Source of the DNA: a virus
Length of the DNA: 23,207 bases
IMG/VR virus record: IMGVR_UViG_3300048109_000183
Span: 1-23,207 of that record
Strand: one strand, 5' to 3'
The position numbers and the translations under genes were made by a program. Of this stretch, positions 1-8,101 are shown one piece after another. Every line of letters starts with the position of its first letter. Within the stretch, counting starts at the first letter, position 1. The notes under the pieces were generated by a model. The model was not told where the DNA came from and did no database searches. It saw only the letters and a program-made list of their open reading frames with translations.

Positions 1-1
1 T

Positions 2-2365
2 ATTTCTGTAAATGGTGAAGTGAATGCACTAACAGGCGATCTACAGTTTGGCGATCACCTAGATATGAATTCAAATCGTATCAAAGAAGTTTCTGCTCCA
101 GTAGACGGTGCGGATGCTGCAAACAAATCATATGTTGACTCAACAATTTCATCACAACTATCAGGTGGTACACTAGAAATTGATGCAACAACTGGTGAAT
201 TCTCAGGTGATGTATCAATTGGTGGTTCACTAACTGTAACAGGTACAGTGACAACAGTTAACTCAGAAACAATTAATCTAGCAGATAACATCCTACTACT
301 AAACTCAAATGCTTCAGGTACAGCTTCACAAAACGGCGGTATCGAAGTTGAGCGTGGTGATGATTTAAATGTTCAGTTTCTATGGGACGAAACAAATGAT
401 CGTTGGTCAGTAGCTTCAGAAGATATATATACAGGCGGTTCATTCATCGGTGATTTAACAGGTTCTGTAACAGGCACAGTTTCATCACTTGCAAACCATG
501 ATACTGATGACCTAATAGAAGGTTCAAATCTATATTGGACAGCAGCACGTGGTAATGCTAACTTTGCAACAAACCTAGCAGCATCAGATACAGATGACAT
601 CGATGAAGGTTCAACTAATCTTTATTACACAGATGCACGTGTTATTGCAGCACTGGCAGCTGGTTCTGTAACAGCAATCGACACAGGTAACTTCGCAGTT
701 TCATCATCAGGTGCAACATTCGATGTTGATATGACATTTAATAATTCGTCAAATGTATCAGTATTCAACATTGATGCATCAACAGGTGCAACAACAATTG
801 CTGGTGCAACAACACTTTCTGGTGCAACAGTTATCAACAACACATTCAATGCTGCTGATAATGTAACATTTGCAGGTGATAACACATTCAAAATTGCAAA
901 CTCATCATCAACAAATGTATTTGCAATCGATGTGGCTAACACAACATTTGCAATCGACCTAGATATGACTGTAAATAATGCATCAACATTTAACAACGAT
1001 GTGACAATTGAAGGTAACAACAACTTCACAATCAATGATAATTCATCAGCGACAGTGTTTGATATTGATGTTGCAAACAACACAACAGTTATCGGTGGCG
1101 CAACAACAGTTAAGAATGATTTTGCAATTACTAACTCATCAAATACAAATCTATTTGATATTGATGTTGCAAATACAAATCTAGAAATTGACCTAGATAT
1201 GACTGTAAACAGTACATCAACATTCAATAATAGCGTGACAGTTAAAAACTCATCAAATACAACATTAGTTGATATGGATGTGACAGCTAACACATATGAC
1301 ATTGCTATGGATCTGACTGTAAACAACTCAGCAACATTCAATAATAATATTGCAATCAATAACTCATCAAACACAACAATGGTTGATATTGATGTAGCGA
1401 ATGCAACATATGACATTGCTATGGATCTGACAGTTAATAACACTGCAACATTCAAGAATGATTTCTCAGTAACTAACTCATCAAATACAAATCTATTTGA
1501 TATTGACGTTGCGAACACAAATCTAGCAATTGACCTGGATATGACTGTAAACAATTCAGCAGTATTCAATAACAATATGACGATTAATAACTCATCAAAC
1601 ACAACAATGGTTGATATTGATGTAGCAAATGCGACATATGCGATTGATATGGATCTGACAGTTAATAATGCTTCAATATTCAATAACAACCTAACAATCA
1701 ATAACTCATCATCAACTGCAATATTTGATATTGATATAGCAAATACAACGCTAGATATTGACCTAGATGTGACAATGAATAATGAAGTTACAATTAACAA
1801 TACGTTAGTATTAAACAATGGTCTAACATTAGGTACAACAGCACAAGGTGTTATTGATGCTAGAGTACGTGCTGTTAATCTAGCAGATGATATGGCAACA
1901 GAAGCATATGCAGATCAAGCAGAAGCAGACGCTAGAGCGTATACAGATACACGTGAAACAGCAATCACTACAGCGTACACATCAGCAATCTCAACAGCAG
2001 TAGCTGCTAAAGATGCTCTATCAGAATTGTCTGGTACAACAGATGACGTAACTGAAGGCTCAACAAATCTGTATTTCACAGATGCACGTGCATTAGCAGC
2101 AGCTAAAGCAGGTATGTCAATGACACACTCAGGTGTATATGTTGTAACATCAACAGATGCAACAGGTAACTCAGGTTCATCACATGCAATTACAGCAGCA
2201 ACACTAGGCTTCAACGTAGGCGGTAAAGAATTCTACCAAGTATATATAAACCGTCAACTACTGAGACCAACAGAGTATACTGTAAACTCATCAAACGGTA
2301 CAATTACATTCTCATCAGACATCATCGCAACAGACGATGAAATTGAGGCAGTAATCTACGGTTAA
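2..2365 (+). CDS. Tail fibre-like structural protein, 5'-truncated by window edge
   Basis: The frame is open from base 2, and the GTG at base 20 is only an internal codon, so the true start lies upstream. The N-terminal visible part has a fibre-type segment (DMNSNRIKEV, then DAANKSYVD) common in trimeric phage fibres. Two EGSTNLYYTDAR-like modules follow; the same motif returns near the C-terminus as EGSTNLYFTDAR. The middle, roughly residues 235-600, is made of 38-residue beads around NSSNTxxxDIDVANxxxxIDLDMTVNN. A short alanine-rich helical stretch (AYADQAEADARAYTD) precedes a beta-rich tip of about 85 residues ending in EAVIYG. The role is inferred to be a distal or proximal fibre or other elongated surface protein. 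Receptor specificity cannot be read from the sequence. A second fibre-like gene follows after a hairpin. Codons are strongly biased to A-ending forms (tca, aca, gca, cta), as expected for an abundant late protein. Confidence 0.8.
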   Translation: MSVNGEVNALTGDLQFGDHLDMNSNRIKEVSAPVDGADAANKSYVDSTISSQLSGGTLEIDATTGEFSGDVSIGGSLTVTGTVTTVNSETINLADNILLLNSNASGTASQNGGIEVERGDDLNVQFLWDETNDRWSVASEDIYTGGSFIGDLTGSVTGTVSSLANHDTDDLIEGSNLYWTAARGNANFATNLAASDTDDIDEGSTNLYYTDARVIAALAAGSVTAIDTGNFAVSSSGATFDVDMTFNNSSNVSVFNIDASTGATTIAGATTLSGATVINNTFNAADNVTFAGDNTFKIANSSSTNVFAIDVANTTFAIDLDMTVNNASTFNNDVTIEGNNNFTINDNSSATVFDIDVANNTTVIGGATTVKNDFAITNSSNTNLFDIDVANTNLEIDLDMTVNSTSTFNNSVTVKNSSNTTLVDMDVTANTYDIAMDLTVNNSATFNNNIAINNSSNTTMVDIDVANATYDIAMDLTVNNTATFKNDFSVTNSSNTNLFDIDVANTNLAIDLDMTVNNSAVFNNNMTINNSSNTTMVDIDVANATYAIDMDLTVNNASIFNNNLTINNSSSTAIFDIDIANTTLDIDLDVTMNNEVTINNTLVLNNGLTLGTTAQGVIDARVRAVNLADDMATEAYADQAEADARAYTDTRETAITTAYTSAISTAVAAKDALSELSGTTDDVTEGSTNLYFTDARALAAAKAGMSMTHSGVYVVTSTDATGNSGSSHAITAATLGFNVGGKEFYQVYINRQLLRPTEYTVNSSNGTITFSSDIIATDDEIEAVIYG
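1133..1816 (+). repeat. Six in-frame 114-bp tandem repeats inside the fibre gene
   Basis: The codons for the start of each bead (AsnSerSer) fall at 1133, 1247, 1361, 1475, 1589 and 1703, an exact 114-bp (38-aa) period. Two sub-types are visible: one with LFDIDVANTNL and one with MVDIDVANATY. The copies at 1358 and 1586 share about 40 identical bases, two periods apart. More degenerate copies lie upstream near 899 and 1040. The period being a multiple of three means unit gain or loss would keep the frame and change fibre length. Confidence 0.9.
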
Positions 2366-2382
2366 TAAAATAATCTAGTCAA

Positions 2383-2410
2383 TGTGGGAGGGTAAGACAT
2401 CCCTCCCACA
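2383..2410 (+). terminator. 10-bp perfect hairpin between the two fibre genes
   Basis: TGTGGGAGGG pairs perfectly with CCCTCCCACA around an 8-base loop. The following bases (gtttcatt) form only a poor T-run, so this may be a weak or Rho-assisted terminator, an RNA-processing site, or an mRNA-stabilising hairpin rather than a classic intrinsic terminator. Confidence 0.45.
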
Positions 2411-2431
2411 GTTTCATTAGGAGACATAAGA

Positions 2432-2470
2432 GTGAGAGACTCTTTCGTACTAGAAAGCTCAACAATTTAA
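2432..2470 (+). CDS. Possible 12-codon leader ORF with its own ribosome binding site
   Basis: A GTG codon lies 8 bases after AGGAG (2419-2423) and opens a 12-residue frame, MRDSFVLESSTI, ending at a TAA 15 bases before the next gene. The upstream string attaggagacataa is the same ribosome-binding context used by gp19 at 17686-17699. It could be a translated leader, or the remnant of a gene lost between the fibre genes. Support is limited to the RBS and the open frame. Confidence 0.25.
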   Translation: MRDSFVLESSTI

Positions 2471-2485
2471 ATTAAGGAGACAAAA

Positions 2486-4051
2486 ATGTCATCACGTAAA
2501 ATTAGACACGGTGGTCTACTGCGCAAAGCGGCAGACATCATTTCACGTACAAAGAAATACAAATATAACAAACAGGGTTCACTTGAAGAAATTACAGCAC
2601 AAAATGCCCTAGGCGATGATGAATTCAAATTCGGTGGTTCAAAGTCATCACTAAGACGTATGGCTGACCTAGAACGTAACGTATCACTTCTTATCAACAA
2701 AGTTTCAACATCAGATGGTGAAGCAGATGATGGTAGCGATGATGATTTTGATAACAACATTAACAAAGATACACGCTTCAAAAAAGATGTACAACTTGGT
2801 AACTCCAATTCTGATGAAATTGATGTATACGGTCAATTAGATATCAAAAACGATTTAACACTTGGTTCAACAGCACAGGAAGTCATTCAAGACCTAGTAG
2901 GCGCTATGTTCTCAGGAACAGAAACAGGCATAACAGCCGCATATAATGACTCAGGTTCAGTTGTTAATTTAACAGTTAACTCAGCTCCAAAATTGACAAC
3001 AGCACGTACTATTTCACTAAGTGGCGATGCTTCAGGTTCAATAACATTTGATGGCTCAGCTAACAAATCATTAAGTGTTACAGTTGCTAATGACTCACAC
3101 ACACACGCTTTTGGTAACATAACAGGTAAACCAACAACACTATCAGGTTATGGTATTACTGATTCACTAGCAACAGATGCAGAACTAACATCTGGTCTAG
3201 CTGGTAAAGTTTCAACTAACTCAGCACAATCACTAACTTCATCTGCTAATGCGTTAACATTTTCTGCAAACACATTAACATTATCACGTGGTGATGGTAC
3301 AACTGATACAGTTGACCTATCAGCATACATGGATGATACTAATGCGGCAAGAATCACATCAGGTACAATGGCAAACGATGGTACAGCAACGTTTACACGT
3401 GACGATGCCACAACATTTACAGTTGATATGTCAGTTCTACTAGATGATACAAACCTAACACGTATCACATCAGCAGGATTCAACACATCAAATGGTGTTC
3501 TAACACTAACACGCAATGGTGGATCAACAGTAACAGTTGACCTAGATGGTCGTTTCACAGACAACGGTTATGCAGATGCAATGAATCAGCATGTACGTAC
3601 AACTGATTCACCATCTTTTGTAGCAGTTACAGCAGCAAACTTCTATGGTGAAGCAACAACAGCAAAATATGCTGACCTTGCAGAACGTTATGCAGCAGAC
3701 GCAGAATACGCAGAAGGCACATTAATGGCTTTCGGTGGAGATGCAGAAGTTACAGCAGCAGCAGGTTACGCTTCAGGTAAACTAGCAGGTGTTATTTCAA
3801 CAAAACCAGCGGTTATGATGAATTCAGACGCAGGCGATGACGCAACTCACCCATATATCGCACTACAAGGTCGTGTACCAGTACGTGTTGAAGGTGATGT
3901 GAAAAAAGGTGACATTCTTGTTGCTTCAGATATCGCAGGTCTAGCGGCTGTGTGGATGAATGAAGATGCAGACCCACGTATGACAGCATATGTTGGTATC
4001 GCAATTTCAGATTCAGCAGATGGCATGGTAGAAGTAAAAGTAGGTAAGTAA
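2486..4051 (+). CDS. Fibre/virion structural protein with ADLAERY-type C-terminal domain
   Basis: The 521-residue protein starts at an ATG behind AAGGAGA. Residues 1-120 are charged and contain an acidic low-complexity stretch (DGEADDGSDDD). Residues near 200-245 hold a fibre motif (NDSHTHAFGNITGKPTTLSGYGI), as in collar-type fibres. Next come three related beta modules of about 32 residues with the pattern TFTRDDxxTFTVDxSxLLDDTNxxRITS. The last 130 residues begin YADLAERYAAD, and continue through GKLAGVISTKPAVMMN and ALQGRVPVRVEGDVKKGDILVAS, a domain frequently found at the end of marine T4-like structural proteins. The role is inferred to be fibre or virion surface. It pairs with the preceding repetitive fibre gene and is closed by a strong terminator. 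It shares the A-ending codon bias of the upstream gene. Confidence 0.75.
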   Translation: MSSRKIRHGGLLRKAADIISRTKKYKYNKQGSLEEITAQNALGDDEFKFGGSKSSLRRMADLERNVSLLINKVSTSDGEADDGSDDDFDNNINKDTRFKKDVQLGNSNSDEIDVYGQLDIKNDLTLGSTAQEVIQDLVGAMFSGTETGITAAYNDSGSVVNLTVNSAPKLTTARTISLSGDASGSITFDGSANKSLSVTVANDSHTHAFGNITGKPTTLSGYGITDSLATDAELTSGLAGKVSTNSAQSLTSSANALTFSANTLTLSRGDGTTDTVDLSAYMDDTNAARITSGTMANDGTATFTRDDATTFTVDMSVLLDDTNLTRITSAGFNTSNGVLTLTRNGGSTVTVDLDGRFTDNGYADAMNQHVRTTDSPSFVAVTAANFYGEATTAKYADLAERYAADAEYAEGTLMAFGGDAEVTAAAGYASGKLAGVISTKPAVMMNSDAGDDATHPYIALQGRVPVRVEGDVKKGDILVASDIAGLAAVWMNEDADPRMTAYVGIAISDSADGMVEVKVGK

Positions 4052-4073
4052 TTCTTATCAGAAACACTCAGGG

Positions 4074-4101
4074 AAAGGGAGCGGCAACGCTCCCTTTTTT
4101 T
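4074..4101 (+). terminator. Strong intrinsic terminator after the fibre genes
   Basis: AAAGGGAGCG pairs with CGCTCCCTTT around a GCAA (GNRA-type) tetraloop and runs directly into seven T residues at 4095-4101. It ends the fibre transcription unit just before the next late promoter. Confidence 0.92.
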
Positions 4102-4104
4102 GTA

Positions 4105-4112
4105 TATAAATA
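4105..4112 (+). promoter_or_regulatory. T4-type late promoter box TATAAATA
   Basis: The box is an exact match to the T4 late consensus, 4 bases after the T-run of the terminator. In T4 the box spans about -13 to -6, which would place the transcript start at about 4118, on an ATG of the downstream gene. Confidence 0.7.
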
Positions 4113-4594
4113 TGACTATGACAGATACTATTAAATATGGAAAACTAGAAGTAGAATTCAAACTTTATGATTACTTAGAAAATCAAAAGAATTATGAATT
4201 GCCAGCACCAGATGATAAACGTATGGACAAATTAGCAGTTGAATTTGTTCCGTTTCATAAGTTAAAAATTACACAAAAACAAAAAGACAGCTTCAAACCG
4301 TATCATGTTACAGATATAATTGAAAACTTTCATCCTGCTTTATTAAGACCAAGTGGAGTAGCAAAGTACAATGGCGATTATATATTGTGGGATGGGCATC
4401 ATAGTGCTACAGCTTCATTGTGTATGGGAATGAAAGGTGTGATTTGTATGGTTTATAATTGTGATAGCATTGATGAAATAAACGACATCTTAACATATGA
4501 TACTATTGAAAGTTTTGATACAAATCAATTATTAGATATGATTGAATGTTCAGATGAATTACGTGAAGAAATCTTTAAGCGTTTCAAAAAGTGA
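4112..4594 (+). CDS. ParB/sulfiredoxin-like domain protein
   Basis: The protein has about 160 residues. The centre reads PSGVAKYNGDYILWDGHHSATA, and DGHHS with the preceding strand is the signature loop of the ParB N-terminal/sulfiredoxin fold (usually DGHHR). Such domains bind nucleotides and occur in partition proteins, nucleases and phage DNA-modifying proteins. The usual arginine is replaced by serine, so activity is uncertain. Two starts are possible, ATG at 4112 and ATG at 4118. There is no Shine-Dalgarno, because a terminator and a late promoter fill the space upstream; the predicted transcript start falls on the second ATG. The 3' end overlaps the convergent minus-strand gene by 36 bases. 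A function specific to this phage cannot be named. Confidence 0.65.
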   Translation: MTMTDTIKYGKLEVEFKLYDYLENQKNYELPAPDDKRMDKLAVEFVPFHKLKITQKQKDSFKPYHVTDIIENFHPALLRPSGVAKYNGDYILWDGHHSATASLCMGMKGVICMVYNCDSIDEINDILTYDTIESFDTNQLLDMIECSDELREEIFKRFKK

Positions 4595-5254
4595 TTTGCG
4601 TGTAGTATCATCTTTATTTTCTGTAACCCAATCAGGAAAACGTTCAAATAGTTTCTTCCATTGTTGCATTTCATTATGTAAATCTGTAACTTTCACAGCA
4701 TATTCACTATTACTATTGATACCATATTCATCTCTAATAATTTTTACTCTACTTTTACACTCATATAAATCTTCTAGGTCCTTATCTATTGCTAAAAGTA
4801 TTCTTTCAAAATTTTCTACATTTGAGAATTTACCTATTAGAAATCTATGATGTTCATTCTTTACTTTGCCATCGTATAAGAACATGATTTCTTGTAAATC
4901 ATAGTATAATGCTTTAACTGGATTGATAGTTTCTCTGTATCTATCCATAACTTCTTTTATTTTAAATACTTCATCTAATGTTGACAGATTTTCTAATACG
5001 GATGATGCGACTATATTAACTTTCTGTCTGTTTGAAGAAAGTTTCTTCTGATACATTGTTTTTACTTTTAAGATTACAGCATCTACTATTTTCTTATCAT
5101 CATGTACCAAGCCCTTTTTTAGATATTCTAGATGTCCGGGGGATGAATTAACTATATCCATACGTAAGTTATCTGTAATGATACCTCGCCTAAGGTATTC
5201 TTTACAGTCTCTAATAAATCGTTCTTTTCTGAATTCTACAATTCCTTGAACCAA
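4559..5254 (-). CDS. Hypothetical helical protein (231 aa), TTG start
   Basis: The family is not recognised. The sequence is rich in charged residues and predicted helix, with heptad-like stretches such as FERILLAIDKDLEDLYECKSR and TDLHNEMQQWKKLFERF. There is no signal peptide or membrane segment. The start is a TTG placed 7 bases after GGGAG, with a late promoter about 20 bases further upstream; the next in-frame Met is at residue 32, so the TTG start is well supported. The gene is the last on the minus-strand block with Nudix, gp15 and gp14, but has its own promoter inside the end of the Nudix gene. A structural or assembly role is possible from context only. It ends inside the 3' end of the ParB-like gene. 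Confidence 0.7.
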   Translation of the reverse strand: MVQGIVEFRKERFIRDCKEYLRRGIITDNLRMDIVNSSPGHLEYLKKGLVHDDKKIVDAVILKVKTMYQKKLSSNRQKVNIVASSVLENLSTLDEVFKIKEVMDRYRETINPVKALYYDLQEIMFLYDGKVKNEHHRFLIGKFSNVENFERILLAIDKDLEDLYECKSRVKIIRDEYGINSNSEYAVKVTDLHNEMQQWKKLFERFPDWVTENKDDTTRKSLFETLKDFFT

Positions 5255-5273
5255 TATTTTTCTCCCACTATAG

Positions 5274-5281
5274 TATTTATA
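5274..5281 (-). promoter_or_regulatory. Minus-strand late promoter TATAAATA within an inverted repeat
   Basis: On the minus strand TATAAATACT precedes the GGGAG and TTG start of the 231-aa gene. The box overlaps an inverted repeat, CACTATA / TATAGTG (5266-5272 and 5278-5284). The box lies across the stop codon end of the Nudix gene. Confidence 0.7.
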
Positions 5282-5702
5282 GTGTATTAATTATGTTTCT
5301 AATCAGCTTTAATTTTTTTTTATTAAAGAGAGTTCGTCTAGTTCCAGGATGCAATGGTTTTGGGAAGTAGTTTATATTGACCCAACTATACCCCCCTGAT
5401 TCTTCGTTGAGTTTAGGTATAAATTCTTTTTCTACTATTATAACAAAAGTATAGTAACTAAATGTTTTATCCCTGGAATGATATTGGTCCAATGGATAAA
5501 CTTTTATTATTTCTGAAATAGGATCAAGTCCTATTTCTTCCTTTAATTCTCTTAGTAATCCTTGTGATACATTTTCATCTTGTTCTACTTTGCCACCAAA
5601 TAATCCCCAATTTCTGGAATAAGAACTATCCATTGAACGTTGTTGTAATAAAATTCTATTTGTATCTTTAGTGAGGATACATGCACCTGCCGCTTTAATC
5701 AT
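5277..5702 (-). CDS. Nudix hydrolase
   Basis: The 141-residue protein carries a complete Nudix box: GKVEQDE, then REL, KEE and IGL, matching G-x5-E-x7-REUxEExGU, with the catalytic and metal-binding glutamates present. It should hydrolyse a nucleoside diphosphate linked to another moiety, needing Mg2+. Possible substrates are oxidised (d)NTPs, ADP-ribose, NAD(H) or capped RNA; the box alone does not decide. The N-terminal strand (AAGACILT) and QQRS before the box are typical of MutT-like members. The ATG at 5702 shares its A with the TGA of gp15 (TGATG), so translation is coupled to gp15; an in-frame TTG one codon earlier is a less likely start. T4 also carries a Nudix gene, nudE, but this protein cannot be equated with it. 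Confidence 0.88.
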   Translation of the reverse strand: MIKAAGACILTKDTNRILLQQRSMDSSYSRNWGLFGGKVEQDENVSQGLLRELKEEIGLDPISEIIKVYPLDQYHSRDKTFSYYTFVIIVEKEFIPKLNEESGGYSWVNINYFPKPLHPGTRRTLFNKKKLKLIRNIINTL

Positions 5703-7093
5703 CAAGAACCTTCGTCTATTAATTCAAGTCTCCAATAACCACCCTCGTATATACCTTGGTATGTATCACTCCAAGATCCATCCTCAAATTTAAATTGTTG
5801 TAATGTAGTGGTATTCGTAACATATGCACGTCTATCAAATTCACTAGCATTGAATGCTATTACCCATTCACTGCCGTTATATTCTATAATATCACTGCTA
5901 TTAAAATCAGTACCAAAATAGTTAACTGTGTTATCTTCCATACCAACAGCACACAGATAACGTTGCCCCAGTTCTGGCATTGGGAATCCGTTAAAGCCAG
6001 GTCTTGACTTATTAGGATCAATAATTTTATCTATACTTGCTATTGTATTTGTCGGTAGTGTATCTCTATCAATGTTAAAGGACAATAGTGTCGGATCAGT
6101 AGTAGAAGAAATGGTGCCTATAACATCAGCATTAAGGTCTTCTAGTTCGCCGTGATATTTCAATCTCATGCGAGAAACCCCATCATGTAACATACCATAA
6201 TTATCAAGAACTTCTTCCCATGTTCTATCATTGTCCCAGTTACCGTTTTCTAATGCCTTAATGAATATATCTCCCTGTTCTTCATATACATTAACTGCAT
6301 AATTTCCAGGTGTTACCACAACACTAGAATGGCGTTCTAAGTCTCTAAAGAATTCAAATGCATCTGGATCATAATCTAGTGTATCTAAGTCATCATACTG
6401 ATAGATATTGTGAATAATATTCTTAATGACATTCTGTCTTGTTACTTGCGCAGGAGGGTTAATCCAAATAGGTATTTGAAAGAACATAGTAGCGATATCA
6501 ATTTGATCTTCGATGCCAGCTGGGATTCCTCTACTAGACCATTGAATGTCTGTAAGTTCAACTGTTGTAATAGTAGTCCAATCGATTGGATTATCGTTTT
6601 GTTGTATTTCAAGTGCTGGATTGAAAAGTACTAACATCTGTTCCATTAACTGTAGTTTCTGATCTGTATTAGATGTCCATACATCTACTTGCATATTAAG
6701 TAGATAAGGAACTGGCATAAGACGTCCTACGCTATACTTAGGACCTGTTGTATCAGTATATGAACTAGTCTCTGGATCCCAACGTCTTTCATTTACACTT
6801 ACACTATCTGAGAAGAATGGTTCTTGTACTCTTGCTCTATCTGGTTGAACACTCTGTATCCAACACGCAATGAAAGGAGCAGAGTTTACGATGTTTTCTG
6901 AATTGCCTTTGAGTATTGTGGCAGCCATACGAGATACATCACCATATCTTGCAGGCACACGAATGTAATAATCTGATACACCGTCATTCATTTTCTTTCC
7001 AGTCTTAACTGAAAAGCCACTAAACATACGTACAAATTGTAGAACGTATCTTCTTATTTGTTCATCATAAAAATGTGATTGCTTAACTGACAT
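5702..7093 (-). CDS. gp15: Tail completion / sheath stabiliser protein gp15, extended
   Basis: The N-terminal half matches the T4 gp15 family: SHFYDEQIRRYVLQFVRMFSGF, then RVPARYGDVSRMAATIL, then VPYLLNMQVDVWTSNTDQ and the conserved QMLVLFNPALEIQ. gp15 caps the tail and joins it to the neck, holding the sheath in the extended state. At 463 residues it is much longer than T4 gp15 (about 270). The extra C-terminal 200 residues contain aromatic bead motifs (IIEYNGSEWVIAFN, FKFEDGSWSD, IYEGGYWRLEL) also seen in gp14 and gp18 here. The ATG overlaps the stop of gp14 (TAATG), so the two are translated together. It is on the strand opposite to gp13, gp18 and gp19. Confidence 0.85.
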   Translation of the reverse strand: MSVKQSHFYDEQIRRYVLQFVRMFSGFSVKTGKKMNDGVSDYYIRVPARYGDVSRMAATILKGNSENIVNSAPFIACWIQSVQPDRARVQEPFFSDSVSVNERRWDPETSSYTDTTGPKYSVGRLMPVPYLLNMQVDVWTSNTDQKLQLMEQMLVLFNPALEIQQNDNPIDWTTITTVELTDIQWSSRGIPAGIEDQIDIATMFFQIPIWINPPAQVTRQNVIKNIIHNIYQYDDLDTLDYDPDAFEFFRDLERHSSVVVTPGNYAVNVYEEQGDIFIKALENGNWDNDRTWEEVLDNYGMLHDGVSRMRLKYHGELEDLNADVIGTISSTTDPTLLSFNIDRDTLPTNTIASIDKIIDPNKSRPGFNGFPMPELGQRYLCAVGMEDNTVNYFGTDFNSSDIIEYNGSEWVIAFNASEFDRRAYVTNTTTLQQFKFEDGSWSDTYQGIYEGGYWRLELIDEGS

Positions 7094-8091
7094 TATTCAT
7101 CCACCTTAGGTCTAACTGCTTTTGAAAGATTGACTTTGGACGTGACCTCTGTTCCATCATCAAGTACAACTTTGCCATCGTTGTTAATAAACTTATGATG
7201 TAGAGCATGACCAACTTCCCAGGCACCATCATCGTCTTCTATCTTATACCACCTGTTGTCTCTGTATTGAAATAATCTAGCAGGATTATAATCAATGCGT
7301 AAGAAGTATGAATTATCATCTGGATACATTGGAAATTTAGAACCGCTTTCTACAGTTGCATAGTCAACATCATCTGGGTGGTTCGCCTGTTCAGCATATT
7401 GTAGATTGTTTGTTCTGTAGTCATAATACTTACCTGGTACATTTTCTTGTGCTTCTTCTACGATAGCATCATTGATTTGAAGTTCTTTGTTATATGTAGA
7501 AAGAATGTTTTTCAAATCGTCGGCTTCTTCACCCGTGCCAAAGATATCTGAATATTCTTGTGTATCTTGTAGTTGCTTACAGCGTATTCTCCAAATATGA
7601 GGCCACCATCCGGGATCGAAGCCTTCACTTGCTTTTGATCCCTCTTGTACAACCCAATATTGATTTACTGCTGCGGCATCTTCATCTAGTAGTAAGTCGT
7701 CCCGCATATGTGGTAATTCTATAACATCTCCTGTCATAAGTTTACGACCTAGTCGTTCTACCATATCATTGATATGTACAGTAAAGATGTTTTGATCTGA
7801 TCCTAAAAACATGCCAAATTGAGACAAGTCAAAGTCTTGGTCGCTTACTGTGTAAGCACCACGTAATTCGAAAATGGTTGTCTCATAACGTCTATCACGA
7901 TTCTCCATGAATAGCAAATCCTGAATAGGAGGGTTTGCCGGATCATAATTTTCGTCACTTTCGTCAACTGAACCTATATATTTGTGAACCAATAACGCAG
8001 TGCCACCATGCTCAAAATGAGCCTTTACCATCTTGTCGATGAATTTGTAGTCATTACCTTTGCGTGGGTTCCATAAACTTAATCTTGGCAT
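7093..8091 (-). CDS. gp14: Neck protein gp14
   Basis: The 332-residue protein resembles the marine T4-like gp14 family: an N-terminal region with a HGGTALLVHKYIGS strand, RDRRYETTIFELRG, FDLSQFGMFLGSDQNIFTVHIND, and the characteristic GDVIELPHMRDDL followed by NQYWVVQEGSKASEGF. gp14 forms the neck with gp13 and is needed to join heads to tails. The C-terminal 100 residues include a YFLRIDYNPARLFQYRDNRW motif shared with related marine gp14 proteins. It starts at an ATG behind AAGGAA and is led by a minus-strand late promoter. It is separated from gp13 by four other genes and lies on the opposite strand. Confidence 0.8.
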   Translation of the reverse strand: MPRLSLWNPRKGNDYKFIDKMVKAHFEHGGTALLVHKYIGSVDESDENYDPANPPIQDLLFMENRDRRYETTIFELRGAYTVSDQDFDLSQFGMFLGSDQNIFTVHINDMVERLGRKLMTGDVIELPHMRDDLLLDEDAAAVNQYWVVQEGSKASEGFDPGWWPHIWRIRCKQLQDTQEYSDIFGTGEEADDLKNILSTYNKELQINDAIVEEAQENVPGKYYDYRTNNLQYAEQANHPDDVDYATVESGSKFPMYPDDNSYFLRIDYNPARLFQYRDNRWYKIEDDDGAWEVGHALHHKFINNDGKVVLDDGTEVTSKVNLSKAVRPKVDE

Positions 8092-8101
8092 GTTTTTTTC
8101 C

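Noticed and set aside
1133-1816. CRISPR-like direct repeats
   Set aside because: Units are contiguous, 114 bp, without spacers, and in frame with a fibre protein.
625-1818. A 397-codon open frame on the minus strand inside the fibre gene
   Set aside because: It is a mirror of the repetitive coding sequence: A-ending sense codons rarely give antisense stops. Its protein is a low-complexity Ile/Ser/Val string repeated with the same 114-bp period, without RBS or promoter.
4100-4111. TTG at 4100 as start of the ParB/Srx-like gene
   Set aside because: It lies within the T-run of the terminator and upstream of the late promoter, so it would not be on the transcript.
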